Shown here piece by piece: positions 17,838 to 26,558 of a DNA stretch of 64,000 bases. Each line of letters opens with the position of its first letter. The first letter of the stretch is position 1. The notes under the pieces are model-generated. The model saw only the letters and a program-made list of their open reading frames with translations. It had not been told where the DNA came from and ran no database searches. Origin of the DNA: Noviherbaspirillum aerium (lineage in GTDB: Bacteria > Pseudomonadota > Gammaproteobacteria > Burkholderiales > Burkholderiaceae_D); NCBI RefSeq assembly GCF_008929045.1, contig NZ_VFAH01000008.1, positions 62,001 through 126,000 of the forward strand, given 5' to 3'. The position numbers and the translations under genes are program-made.

Positions 17838-18737
17838 ATGTCGGACGCAATGCATGTCGTGAAAACAGGAAAGAACGAAGCCGGCAAGGAGTTTGAATTC
17901 ACGTCGCGTGATTTCGAGAGAGTGCGCGCGCTGATACATCGGCGGGCGGGCATCGCGCTGGCCGACAGCAAGCAGGAAATGGTGTACAGCCGCCTGGCGA
18001 GGCGCTTGCGCGCCACCGGCATACGTTCATTCCAGGCGTATCTCGATAGTCTGGAAAGCCGCCAGGATGACGGCGAGTGGGAAGCCTTCACCAATGCGCT
18101 CACCACCAACCTGACTTCGTTCTTCCGTGAGGCGCATCACTTTCCCATCCTTGCCGAACATGTGCGCAAGCGCAAGGAGCCGGTCACGGTCTGGTGTTCC
18201 GCCAGTTCGACCGGAGAAGAGCCGTATTCCATTGCGATGACCCTGTGCGAGGCGCTCGGGTCCGCCGCCGCGCAGTCGCATGTGATTGCCACCGATATCG
18301 ACACCAATGTGCTCAATACCGCGTCGGCAGGCATCTATTCCATGGACAGGCTCGACAAGATGGATCCGGAACGCGCCCGCCGTTTCTTCCTGAAAGGCAA
18401 GGGGCAGCATGAAGGGTTTGTTCGCGTACGGCCGGAACTTCGCCAGATGGTGACGTTCCGGCAGCTCAATCTGCTGGCCGGCGAATGGCCCGTGAGCGGA
18501 CCATTCGATGTCATTTTCTGCCGCAACGTGATGATCTATTTCGACAAGCCGACCCAGGGCAAGATTCTTGCGCGTTTTGCTCCGTTGATGAAACCGGACG
18601 GGCTGCTCTTCGCCGGTCATTCGGAGAATTTTCTATACGTCTCGGATGCGTTCAGGCTGAAGGGCAAAACCGTCTACGAACTTGAAACCCGGAGCGGCGC
18701 CGCACAGCGCGCAGCCGCATCCAGGACTGAGAAATAA
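17838..18737 (+). CDS. cheR: Chemoreceptor glutamate methyltransferase CheR
   Basis: A 299-residue enzyme: an N-terminal helical recognition domain (about 15-95) and a SAM-binding domain with WCSASSTGEEPYSIAM (motif I region) and FDVIFCRNVMIYFDKPTQ. It methylates receptor glutamates to adapt signalling; its beta-subdomain would bind the EWEEF tails of receptors 1 and 2. The ATG at 17838 is preferred; a GTG six codons upstream and an ATG four codons downstream are in frame. cheD starts 3 bases after the stop, showing tight coupling. Confidence 0.95.
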   Translation: MSDAMHVVKTGKNEAGKEFEFTSRDFERVRALIHRRAGIALADSKQEMVYSRLARRLRATGIRSFQAYLDSLESRQDDGEWEAFTNALTTNLTSFFREAHHFPILAEHVRKRKEPVTVWCSASSTGEEPYSIAMTLCEALGSAAAQSHVIATDIDTNVLNTASAGIYSMDRLDKMDPERARRFFLKGKGQHEGFVRVRPELRQMVTFRQLNLLAGEWPVSGPFDVIFCRNVMIYFDKPTQGKILARFAPLMKPDGLLFAGHSENFLYVSDAFRLKGKTVYELETRSGAAQRAAASRTEK

Positions 18738-18740
18738 GCC

Positions 18741-19352
18741 ATGAGCAACGGAATCGAAGAGCAGTTCGCCACCAATGTCTATTACGACCGTCAGTTCGAC
18801 TGCGATGCGGCAAAGATCCTGCCGGGAGAGTATTACTACACCTGCAAGGACATGCTCATCGTGACGGTGCTTGGCTCCTGCGTCTCGGCCTGCATCCGCG
18901 ATCGCGTCACGGGCATCGGCGGCATGAACCATTTCATGCTGCCCGACGGCGGCAGCGACAGCGACAGCCCGGTGTCGGCGTCGATGCGATATGGGACCTA
19001 TGCCATGGAAGTGCTGATCAACGACTTGCTGAAGGCGGGCGCCCGCCGCGAGAACCTGGAGGCGAAAGTATTCGGCGGCGGCAATGTGCTCCGGGGCTTC
19101 ATCGCCATCAACGTGGGCGAGCGCAATGCCCAGTTCGTGCGCGACTACCTGCGTGCCGAAAACATTCGCATCGTGGCCGAAGATCTCAATGACATTCACC
19201 CGCGCAAGGTGTACTACTTTCCGCGTTCCGGCAAGGTGCTCGTCAAGAAACTCAAGCAGCTCAACAACAATACCCTGGTGAACCGCGAGCAGGATTATGC
19301 CAGCCGGCTTCAGACCACGCCGGTGGCGGGAGATATCGAACTGTTCAGCTGA
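18741..19352 (+). CDS. cheD: Chemoreceptor glutamine deamidase CheD
   Basis: A 203-residue protein with the CheD catalytic residues: Cys47 in LGSCVSACI and His64 in GGMNHFMLP, plus the conserved VFGGGNVL stretch. It deamidates receptor glutamines to glutamates, making them available to CheR. It has a C-terminal extension ending in VAGDIELFS, nearly the same tail as on the CheZ-like protein at 7546-8091. The gene lies between cheR and cheB in the usual adaptation operon. The length is typical of betaproteobacterial CheD. Confidence 0.95.
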   Translation: MSNGIEEQFATNVYYDRQFDCDAAKILPGEYYYTCKDMLIVTVLGSCVSACIRDRVTGIGGMNHFMLPDGGSDSDSPVSASMRYGTYAMEVLINDLLKAGARRENLEAKVFGGGNVLRGFIAINVGERNAQFVRDYLRAENIRIVAEDLNDIHPRKVYYFPRSGKVLVKKLKQLNNNTLVNREQDYASRLQTTPVAGDIELFS

Positions 19353-19409
19353 ACCGCGCCGGCGCCAAGCTGAACGGCGAACCGCATCGCTTCCAAGAAA
19401 GCCATAGTC

Positions 19410-20486
19410 ATGAAAACTAAAGTACTGATCGTTGACGACTCCGCCCTGATACGCAGCGTCATGAATGAAATCATCCGCAAGCAGCCGGACATGGAAGTCG
19501 TCGGCGTTGCGCCCGACCCGATCGTCGCCCGCGAACTGATCAAGCAGACCAATCCCGACGTGCTGACGCTGGACGTGGAAATGCCGCGCATGGACGGTCT
19601 CGATTTCCTCGAGAAGCTGATGCGCCTGCGGCCCATGCCGGTGGTGATGGTGTCTTCGCTTACCGAGCGGGGTTCCGAGATCACGCTGCGGGCGCTCGAA
19701 CTCGGCGCGGTGGATTTTGTCACCAAGCCCAAGCTGTCGATACAGAGCGGCATGCTCGAGTATGCCGAGCTCATTACCGACAAGATCCGCGCCGCCGCCA
19801 AGGCACGCGTCAAGGCGCGCACCATCGCGCAGCAGGAAGCCTCGCGTACGCCGGGCGAGGGGCTGCCGCTGATCCGCAATCCGCTGACAAGCAGCGAGAA
19901 GCTGATCATCATCGGCGCCTCCACCGGGGGCACCGAAGCCATCAAGGATTTTCTGATGCAGATGCCTTCCGACTGTCCGGGCATCCTGATCACCCAGCAT
20001 ATGCCGGAGGGCTTCACCCGGTCGTTTGCCAAGCGTCTCGACAGCCTGTGCAAGATTACGGTCAGGGAGTCCGAGGGAGGAGAGCGGGTGCTGCCGGGAC
20101 ATGCCTTCATCGCTCCGGGCCACTCGCATCTCCAGCTTGCCCGCAGCGGCGCCAATTATGTGACGCAGCTCGACCAGGGACCGCCGGTCAACAGGCATCG
20201 TCCCTCTGTCGACGTGCTGTTCGAATCGGCTGCCCGTTTCGCCGGCAAGAACGCTGTCGGCGTCATCCTGACCGGCATGGGCAAGGATGGCGCGCAGGGC
20301 ATGCTGACGATGAGGAATGCAGGCGCCCACAACTTTGCGCAGGACGAGGCTTCATGCGTCGTGTTCGGCATGCCGCGCGAAGCCATTGCCGTCGGCGCCG
20401 CGCATGAGGTCGGTGCCTTGTCCGCGCTGCCGGGCATGGTGCTGAGCCACCTTGCCGCCAACAGCAGCAGGGCGCTGCGCGTCTGA
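19410..20486 (+). CDS. cheB: Chemotaxis response regulator and methylesterase/deamidase CheB
   Basis: A 358-residue enzyme: a receiver domain with Asp9/Asp10 and phosphoacceptor Asp55 ([12 protein letters not shown]), a linker, then the methylesterase domain with the catalytic Ser in [10 protein letters not shown] (about 169), His in ITQHMPEGF and Asp in MGKDGAQGM. When phosphorylated by CheA it removes methyl groups from receptors. It completes the cheR-cheD-cheB adaptation set and starts 57 bases after cheD. Confidence 0.97.
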   Translation: MKTKVLIVDDSALIRSVMNEIIRKQPDMEVVGVAPDPIVARELIKQTNPDVLTLDVEMPRMDGLDFLEKLMRLRPMPVVMVSSLTERGSEITLRALELGAVDFVTKPKLSIQSGMLEYAELITDKIRAAAKARVKARTIAQQEASRTPGEGLPLIRNPLTSSEKLIIIGASTGGTEAIKDFLMQMPSDCPGILITQHMPEGFTRSFAKRLDSLCKITVRESEGGERVLPGHAFIAPGHSHLQLARSGANYVTQLDQGPPVNRHRPSVDVLFESAARFAGKNAVGVILTGMGKDGAQGMLTMRNAGAHNFAQDEASCVVFGMPREAIAVGAAHEVGALSALPGMVLSHLAANSSRALRV

Positions 20487-20686
20487 TCGGGCTAATGGAT
20501 CTTGGCAAAAATGCATCATGCGTCGCGCATGTAGCGAAAATGTTTCGTTGCCGGCGCCCGAAGTTTCCTCAAGTAAATATTTTGAGTGCATAATCGGAAG
20601 CGGCGCGATTATACTTTGGCCCTACCGTTCGGGTCTGCGTGAGAACGGCTTGTCGATAACAGTTTGCAGAATCAATGGAGTAATTC
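20487..20686 (+). other. cheB-cheY intergenic region
   Basis: Two hundred bases with a short CATGCG/CGCATG hairpin near 20517-20531 that may end the cheB transcript, and an A/T-rich stretch around 20570-20620 with a TATACT element near 20613. This suggests a separate sigma-70 promoter for cheYZ, but no -35 element at proper distance is convincing. Confidence 0.35.
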
Positions 20687-21085
20687 ATGGCGGGTCCGAA
20701 TACAAAATTCTTGGTGGTCGACGACTTTTCGACGATGCGTCGTATCGTTCGCAATCTGCTGAAGGAGCTCGGCTATACGAACGTCGACGAGGCTGAAGAC
20801 GGCGCGATGGCGCTGTCCAAGCTGCGCAGCGAGCAATTCGACTTCGTCATTTCCGACTGGAACATGCCGGTCATGGACGGATTGACGATGCTGCAAAACA
20901 TCCGTGCCGACGCGGCGCTGTCCAAGCTTCCGGTGCTGATGGTAACGGCCGAGGCGAAGAAGGAAAACATCATCGCGGCGGCCCAGGCCGGCGCCAACGG
21001 TTATGTGGTCAAGCCTTTCACGGCGGCGACGCTCGACGAAAAGCTGTCCAAGATCTTCGAGAAACTCGAAAAGGTTGGAGCCTGA
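20687..21085 (+). CDS. cheY: Chemotaxis response regulator CheY (flagellar motor type)
   Basis: A 132-residue receiver domain closely following E. coli CheY in numbering: Asp12/Asp13, phosphoacceptor Asp57 ([13 protein letters not shown]), the Thr in [11 protein letters not shown] and Lys in YVVKPF. The AKKENI and [13 protein letters not shown] segments are those used for FliM and CheZ contacts. CheY-phosphate binds FliM and FliN and switches motor rotation. cheZ starts one base after its stop. This is the canonical motor CheY of the window, in contrast to the receiver at 8199. Confidence 0.97.
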   Translation: MAGPNTKFLVVDDFSTMRRIVRNLLKELGYTNVDEAEDGAMALSKLRSEQFDFVISDWNMPVMDGLTMLQNIRADAALSKLPVLMVTAEAKKENIIAAAQAGANGYVVKPFTAATLDEKLSKIFEKLEKVGA

Positions 21086-21086
21086 C

Positions 21087-21785
21087 GTGAATCAGCCGCT
21101 CTCCAGGGAGACGGGCATCGATCCGGCGGCACAAGAGGCCCGGGAAGCACAGGAGTCACAGGAGGCGCAGGAAGAAATGCTGGCGCGCGTCGGGCAAATG
21201 ACGCGCATGCTGCATGACAACCTGCGCGGACTCGGCTTCGACAAGCTCATCGCCAAGGCGGCGCACGACATTCCGGATGCGCGCGACCGTCTCGACTATG
21301 TCGCGAAAATGACCGAGCAGGCCGCGCAGCGGGTGCTGACCGCGACAGAAAATGCGATGCCGCTGCAGGATCGCATCGAAACCGGCGCCAATGCGCTCGC
21401 CGTGGAATTGCGCGCGGCCCTGGACGCGCCGCATTCCATGCCGCAGGACAGGGAGCTGATGCAGCGTACCCTGGCCTATCTCGAAGAGACGCGCGTCAAT
21501 GCCTCGACCTCGCGCCAGCAGATGCTGGACATCATGATGGCGCAGGACTTCCAGGATCTGACCGGACAGGTCATCAAGAAGGTGACCGAACTGGCCCACG
21601 GGATCGAGCAGCAGCTGGTGCAGCTGCTGCTGGATTATTCGCCGCAGGACATGCGCCGCGATTCGGGCGGCAACAACGGCGGCAACGGCCTCCTGAACGG
21701 CCCCCAGATCAATCCCGCCGGCAATGCGGACGTCGTATCGGACCAGGGACAAGTGGACGATCTCCTCGAAAGCCTGGGATTCTGA
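21087..21785 (+). CDS. cheZ: CheY-phosphate phosphatase CheZ
   Basis: A 232-residue protein: a long helical hairpin with the active-site stretch MAQDFQDLTGQVIKK (Asp157 and Gln161), a Gly/Asn-rich linker, and the canonical C-terminal CheY-binding helix VDDLLESLGF. It removes phosphate from CheY to shorten the tumble or reversal signal. The start is a GTG at 21087, one base after the cheY stop and preceded by GGAG. The N-terminal 30 residues are a Glu/Gln/Ala repeat-like stretch and poorly conserved. Confidence 0.95.
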   Translation: MNQPLSRETGIDPAAQEAREAQESQEAQEEMLARVGQMTRMLHDNLRGLGFDKLIAKAAHDIPDARDRLDYVAKMTEQAAQRVLTATENAMPLQDRIETGANALAVELRAALDAPHSMPQDRELMQRTLAYLEETRVNASTSRQQMLDIMMAQDFQDLTGQVIKKVTELAHGIEQQLVQLLLDYSPQDMRRDSGGNNGGNGLLNGPQINPAGNADVVSDQGQVDDLLESLGF

Positions 21786-21897
21786 TCCGCGTTCCGCGGA
21801 CCTGATACAGGCCCGGGCCTCCGCGCAGCCGGTACCACGCACAACACGCGCTTTTGCAGTCTCGTTTAGATCACCAACCCATCCCGGACAGCCACTC

Positions 21898-23112
21898 ATG
21901 CATGCAGAGAAATTCATCGTCCGCGAACCCCTGGTCAATTCCCAGGAGCGGGTGCTTGGTTATGAGATCACCTGGCACGGCACGGCGGCATCGGATCCTT
22001 TGCGCCCCGATGCCGATATTCTCCTCCTGGCCAGCTTCGTGGCGGAGCAGCTCAACGACACCGATAGCGGGGCGCTTCTCGGCGATCAGGTCATCTTCAT
22101 CGAAGCCAGGCCCATGCTGCTCGAGCACGAGGAGTTCGGCAGGCTTCCGCCGAACGGCACGATTCTTGTCCTGCGCGGCGACGACCTGTCGGCGGAGGGC
22201 GTACCGGAAGCGATCAAGTCCGCGCGCGCAAAAGGCTACGGCATTTCCCTGCGTGACGTCGACATCGCCAGCCTCGACCGAGCGGTGCTGGAACAGGTCA
22301 CGCATATCGAAACCAACATTAATTCCGCCGGTTTTCCGGCGCAGGTGCAGCAGTTCCGGGCACTCAACTTGCTGACAATCCGCCTTGTGGCGCGCTGCGT
22401 CGACAGCTGGCAGGCCTTTGAGCTATGCAAGAAGCTTGGTATTCAGGCGTTTGTCGGCAATCTGCATCTCACGCTTCGGCCGGGGCAGCATGCGCGCGAG
22501 CTCAATCCTGCGCAATCGCTGATCCTCCAGCTGATGGACATGGTGCGGCAGAATGCCGACGTCAAGCAGCTCGAGGGCGTGCTCAAGCGGGATGCCGCGC
22601 TGTCCTACAAGCTGCTGCGCTACATCAACTCGGCCGGATTCGGACTCGGCTGCGAGATCCAGTCGCTCAAGCATGCGGTGACCATGCTCGGATATTCGCC
22701 GCTGTACCGCTGGCTGGCCCTGTTGCTGGCAACCGCCACCACTACCGGATATTCACCGGTGCTGATGCATGCAGCCATCGTGCGCGGCCGTTTCGCCGAA
22801 CTGCTCGGCAGTACCTTCCTGCCACGGCATGAAGCCGAGAATCTGTTCGTGGCAGGCATGTTCTCCCTGCTCGACAAGCTGCTCGGCGTGCCGATGGATG
22901 ATGTGCTGGAAAAAATCCAGCTGTCCGAACCGGTCACTCAGGCACTCCTCACGCGGGAAGGCATCTACGGTCCCTTTCTTGCGCTGGCCGAAGCTTGCGA
23001 ATTGCACAGCAAGGACGTGAATGAGATGGCGGGCTCGCTTTGCATCGACGCGCGCCAGGTGAATCAGGCGCAGCTTTCCGCCCTCGCGTGGGCGCAGCGC
23101 ATTGCGATTTGA
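21898..23112 (+). CDS. EAL-HDOD domain signalling protein (YuxH type), catalytically degenerate EAL
   Basis: A 404-residue protein: an N-terminal EAL-like domain (about 1-195) and a C-terminal HDOD domain (about 200-395, LMDMVRQNADVKQLEGVLKRDAALSYKLLRYIN). The EAL signature is absent; the equivalent reads GYEITWHG, and the catalytic acidic residues are largely missing (IETNIN in place of a lysine-aspartate motif), so it should not cleave cyclic di-GMP. Such proteins act as regulators by protein contact. It lies between cheZ and flhB, so a role in motility control is plausible. The start at 21898 is chosen because it gives MHAEKFIVREPL, the domain beginning. Confidence 0.8.
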   Translation: MHAEKFIVREPLVNSQERVLGYEITWHGTAASDPLRPDADILLLASFVAEQLNDTDSGALLGDQVIFIEARPMLLEHEEFGRLPPNGTILVLRGDDLSAEGVPEAIKSARAKGYGISLRDVDIASLDRAVLEQVTHIETNINSAGFPAQVQQFRALNLLTIRLVARCVDSWQAFELCKKLGIQAFVGNLHLTLRPGQHARELNPAQSLILQLMDMVRQNADVKQLEGVLKRDAALSYKLLRYINSAGFGLGCEIQSLKHAVTMLGYSPLYRWLALLLATATTTGYSPVLMHAAIVRGRFAELLGSTFLPRHEAENLFVAGMFSLLDKLLGVPMDDVLEKIQLSEPVTQALLTREGIYGPFLALAEACELHSKDVNEMAGSLCIDARQVNQAQLSALAWAQRIAI

Positions 23113-23301
23113 GCAGCGCCTTGATCGTCGTCGTGCGTCTTCGTTTGCAATCCTTCATCGCAGCATCCCGTTCACTCTGAATAGCGACGGGTTTTCGCAC
23201 TTGTTTTGAGGATGGTCAAACTGATATTTCGAGAATAATCCTTCCTATTGGCCCCCAATGCGTCATCCGACGCATGCGGAGGTCTGCAACAGGAGTCGGC
23301 A

Positions 23302-24477
23302 ATGGCCGAGGATAGCGATCTCGAAAAAACCGAACCAGCGTCGTCCAGAAAACTGGAACAGGCGCGGGAGGAAGGCGATGTTCCCCGATCGAGGGAGCTT
23401 GCCACCTGCACGGTGCTGCTCGCTGCCGGCCTCGGCATGATGTTCACGGGCGAGGGCATGGTGCGCAGCCTCAACCGCATGCTGGCGTCCGGGCTTTCCC
23501 TGGAAAGGGAACATGCGTTCGATGCCAGCCTGCTCATGGTCCGTCTCGGCACCATGGCCTTCGATGCGCTGGTCGCCATGCTGCCGTTCGCCGGCCTGCT
23601 GCTGCTCGTGGCGATCGCATCGCCTCTTCTCATCGGCGGCTGGCTGTTCACCACCAAGTCGCTGATGCCCAATTTCTCCCGTCTCAATCCCGTCAGCGGC
23701 ATCGGCAACATGTTTTCGGTGCGTTCGCTGGTCGAACTGCTCAAGGCGGTCGGCAAGACGCTGCTGGTCGGCTCCATCGCCTGGATCGTCATCAAGAGCG
23801 AGTTCGAACCGATGCTGGCGCTGGTCACCGAGCCGCTGCAGTCGGGCAGCGCCCACCTTGCCGATCTGCTGCTCAAAGGGTTCATCGCGATCGTCTGCGG
23901 ACTGGTCGTGATCGCGCTGATCGATGTGCCGTACGTGTTGTGGCAATACGCCAGCAAGCTGAAGATGACCAAGGAAGAGCAGCGCCAGGAACACAAGGAA
24001 TCCGAAGGCGATCCGCATGTGAAGGCGCGCATCCGCCAGCTGCAGCGCGAGATGGCCAAGCGGCGCATGATGTCGGAAGTGCCGACCGCCGACGTGGTGG
24101 TCACCAACCCGACCCACTATGCGGTGGCGCTGAAATACACCGAAGGCAAGATGCGCGCGCCGAAAGTCGTGGCCAAGGGCGCCGATGAAGTCGCCGCCAA
24201 GATCCGTGAGATCGCCGCAGAAAATAACGTGGCCCTGCTGGAAGCGCCGCCGCTGGCGCGTGCCCTCTACAAGCATGCCGAACTCGGCGATGAAATTCCG
24301 GCCACGCTGTACACCGCCGTGGCCGAAGTGCTGGCGTACGTGTTCCAGCTGCGCGCCTATGGCCAGCATGGCGGCTTGCGCCCGCAGGCTCCCGAAGACC
24401 TCGCCGTCCCGCCGGAACTCGATCCGCTCAACCCCGCCGCACAAGCGTCCGGCAAACCTGACGGACGCATCCAATGA
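23302..24477 (+). CDS. flhB: Flagellar export gate protein FlhB, substrate-specificity switch
   Basis: A 391-residue protein: a cytoplasmic N-terminus, four membrane helices (about 35-210) and a cytoplasmic C-terminal domain with the autocleavage site Asn269-Pro270-Thr271-His272 in VVTNPTHYAVALKY, at the same numbers as in Salmonella. Cleavage switches export from rod/hook to filament substrates under FliK control. The C-terminal tail after residue 350 is Pro-rich. ATG at 23302 gives MAEDSDLEKTE, the usual start, preceded by GGAG. It overlaps flhA by 4 bases. Confidence 0.97.
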   Translation: MAEDSDLEKTEPASSRKLEQAREEGDVPRSRELATCTVLLAAGLGMMFTGEGMVRSLNRMLASGLSLEREHAFDASLLMVRLGTMAFDALVAMLPFAGLLLLVAIASPLLIGGWLFTTKSLMPNFSRLNPVSGIGNMFSVRSLVELLKAVGKTLLVGSIAWIVIKSEFEPMLALVTEPLQSGSAHLADLLLKGFIAIVCGLVVIALIDVPYVLWQYASKLKMTKEEQRQEHKESEGDPHVKARIRQLQREMAKRRMMSEVPTADVVVTNPTHYAVALKYTEGKMRAPKVVAKGADEVAAKIREIAAENNVALLEAPPLARALYKHAELGDEIPATLYTAVAEVLAYVFQLRAYGQHGGLRPQAPEDLAVPPELDPLNPAAQASGKPDGRIQ

Positions 24478-26558
24478 ACAGCCTCAGACTGCCCGCATGG
24501 TTGACCGGCCAGGGCAAGGCGCTGGCCGCGCCCATCCTCATCATCATGATGCTGGCGATGATGGTGCTGCCGCTGCCGGCCTTCGTGCTGGACATGTTCT
24601 TCAGCTTCAATATCGCGCTGTCCATCATCGTGCTGCTTACCAGTCTCTATACGGTCAAGCCGCTGGACTTCATGGCGTTTCCGGCGGTGCTGCTGGTATC
24701 GACCATGCTGCGCCTGTCGCTCAACGTCGCCTCGACCCGCGTCGTGCTGACCGAAGGGCACACCGGCCCGGACGCGGCGGGCAAGGTGATCGAAGCCTTC
24801 GGCCACTTCCTCATCGGCGGCAACTACGCGGTCGGTATCGTGGTGTTCGTGATCCTGACCATCATCAACTTCGTCGTGGTGACCAAGGGCGCCGGTCGTA
24901 TCGCCGAGGTCGGCGCGCGTTTCGCTCTCGATGCGATGCCCGGCAAGCAGATGGCGATCGATGCCGACCTCAACGCCGGCCTGATCGGCGAGCAGGAAGC
25001 GCGCAAGCGCCGTACCGAAGTGGCGCAGGAAGCGGAGTTCTACGGCTCGATGGACGGTGCCAGCAAATACGTGCGCGGCGATGCGGTCGCCGGCATCCTG
25101 GTGACGGTCATCAACGTCTTCGGCGGCCTGGTCGTCGGCATGCTGCAGCATGACATGGCCTTCGATGCGGCACTCAAGAATTACACGCTGCTGGCCATCG
25201 GCGACGGCCTGGTGGCGCAGATTCCCTCTCTGATCATTTCGACCGCCGCCGGCGTCATCGTGTCGCGCGTGTCGAGCGAACAGGACATCGGCGGCCAGAT
25301 GGTCAACCAGCTGTTCGCCAAGCCGCAGGTGCTCTACATCACCGGCGGCATCATCGGCGGCATGGGGCTCATCCCCGGCATGCCGCACATCGCCTTTATC
25401 CTGCTCGGCGGCGCCCTGTGCGGCGGCGCCTATCTGATGAAACAGCGGCTGGAAAAGGCCGAGGCGGCACCTCCGCCCGCGCCGGAAGCCGCATTGGCGG
25501 CACCCGAGTCGGAGGAGGCGACCTGGCAGGACATCGTCCCGGTCGACACGCTCGGCCTGGAAGTCGGCTACCGCCTGATCCCGCTGGTCGACAAGGGCCA
25601 GAACGGCGAGCTGCTGCGCCGCATCAAGGGCATCCGCAAGAAGTTCGCGCAGGAGGTCGGCTTCCTGTCGCCGCCGGTGCATATCCGCGACAACCTGGAG
25701 CTCAAGCCCGCCGCCTACCGCATCACGTTAAAGGGCGTGGAAGTCGGCACCGGCGAAGCCTATGTCGGCCAGTTCCTGGCGATCAATCCCGGCATGGTCA
25801 ACGGCACGCTGCCCGGCACGGTCACCACCGATCCGGCCTTCGGCCTGCCCGCGACCTGGGTCGATAGCGGCATGAAGGAACATGCCCAGGCACTCGGCTA
25901 CACCGTGGTGGACGCCGGCACCGTGATCGCCACGCATCTCAACCATCTGATCACGTCGCATGCCGCCGACTTGCTCGGGCGCCAGGAAGTGCAGCAGCTG
26001 CTCGACCACCTCGGCAAGGAAAGCCCGAAGCTGGTCGAGGACCTGGTGCCGAAGCTGATCTCGCTGTCGGCGCTGCAGAAGGTGCTGCAGAACCTGTTGA
26101 TCGAGGGCGTGCATATTCGCGACATGCGCACCATCATCGAGACGCTGGCCGAGTATGCGCCGCAGACCCAGGATCCGAACGACCTGACGGCGATGGTGCG
26201 CATCGCCCTCGGCCGCGCGATCGTGCAACAGATATTCCCGTCCACCAACGAGCTGTCGGTGATCACCCTCGACAGCCGTCTCGAACGCATCCTGATGCAG
26301 GCCCTGCAATCCAGCGGACCGGACGGCGCCGGCATCGAGCCGGGGCTTGCCGATACCATCGCCGCGCAGGCGGAGCAGGCGGCAAGACAGCAGGAACAGA
26401 TGGGACTGACACCCGTATTGCTGGTGCCCGGTCCGCTGCGCGCATTGCTGGCGCGCTTCCTGCGCCGCGCGCTGCCGCAGCTCAAGGTGCTGTCGCATCA
26501 GGAACTTCCCGATTCAAAAACGATTAGAGTGACCAGCCTGGTCGGAGGCCAAGCATGA
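24474..26558 (+). CDS. flhA: Flagellar export gate protein FlhA
   Basis: A 694-residue protein: eight membrane helices in about residues 15-330, including the conserved FHIPEP-type loop region (VASTRVVLTEG, RIAEVGARFALDAMPGKQMAID), then a large cytoplasmic domain (about 355-694) that forms the nonameric ring receiving chaperone-substrate complexes. It is the main energy-coupling part of the flagellar type III gate. It overlaps flhB upstream and flhF downstream by 4 bases each (ATGA), so the genes are translationally coupled. Confidence 0.98.
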   Translation: MNSLRLPAWLTGQGKALAAPILIIMMLAMMVLPLPAFVLDMFFSFNIALSIIVLLTSLYTVKPLDFMAFPAVLLVSTMLRLSLNVASTRVVLTEGHTGPDAAGKVIEAFGHFLIGGNYAVGIVVFVILTIINFVVVTKGAGRIAEVGARFALDAMPGKQMAIDADLNAGLIGEQEARKRRTEVAQEAEFYGSMDGASKYVRGDAVAGILVTVINVFGGLVVGMLQHDMAFDAALKNYTLLAIGDGLVAQIPSLIISTAAGVIVSRVSSEQDIGGQMVNQLFAKPQVLYITGGIIGGMGLIPGMPHIAFILLGGALCGGAYLMKQRLEKAEAAPPPAPEAALAAPESEEATWQDIVPVDTLGLEVGYRLIPLVDKGQNGELLRRIKGIRKKFAQEVGFLSPPVHIRDNLELKPAAYRITLKGVEVGTGEAYVGQFLAINPGMVNGTLPGTVTTDPAFGLPATWVDSGMKEHAQALGYTVVDAGTVIATHLNHLITSHAADLLGRQEVQQLLDHLGKESPKLVEDLVPKLISLSALQKVLQNLLIEGVHIRDMRTIIETLAEYAPQTQDPNDLTAMVRIALGRAIVQQIFPSTNELSVITLDSRLERILMQALQSSGPDGAGIEPGLADTIAAQAEQAARQQEQMGLTPVLLVPGPLRALLARFLRRALPQLKVLSHQELPDSKTIRVTSLVGGQA

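Noticed and set aside
20633-20659. Sigma-28 promoter before cheY (GTCGATAA)
   Set aside because: The -10 resembles the consensus, but the bases at the -35 position (GTCTGCGT) do not.
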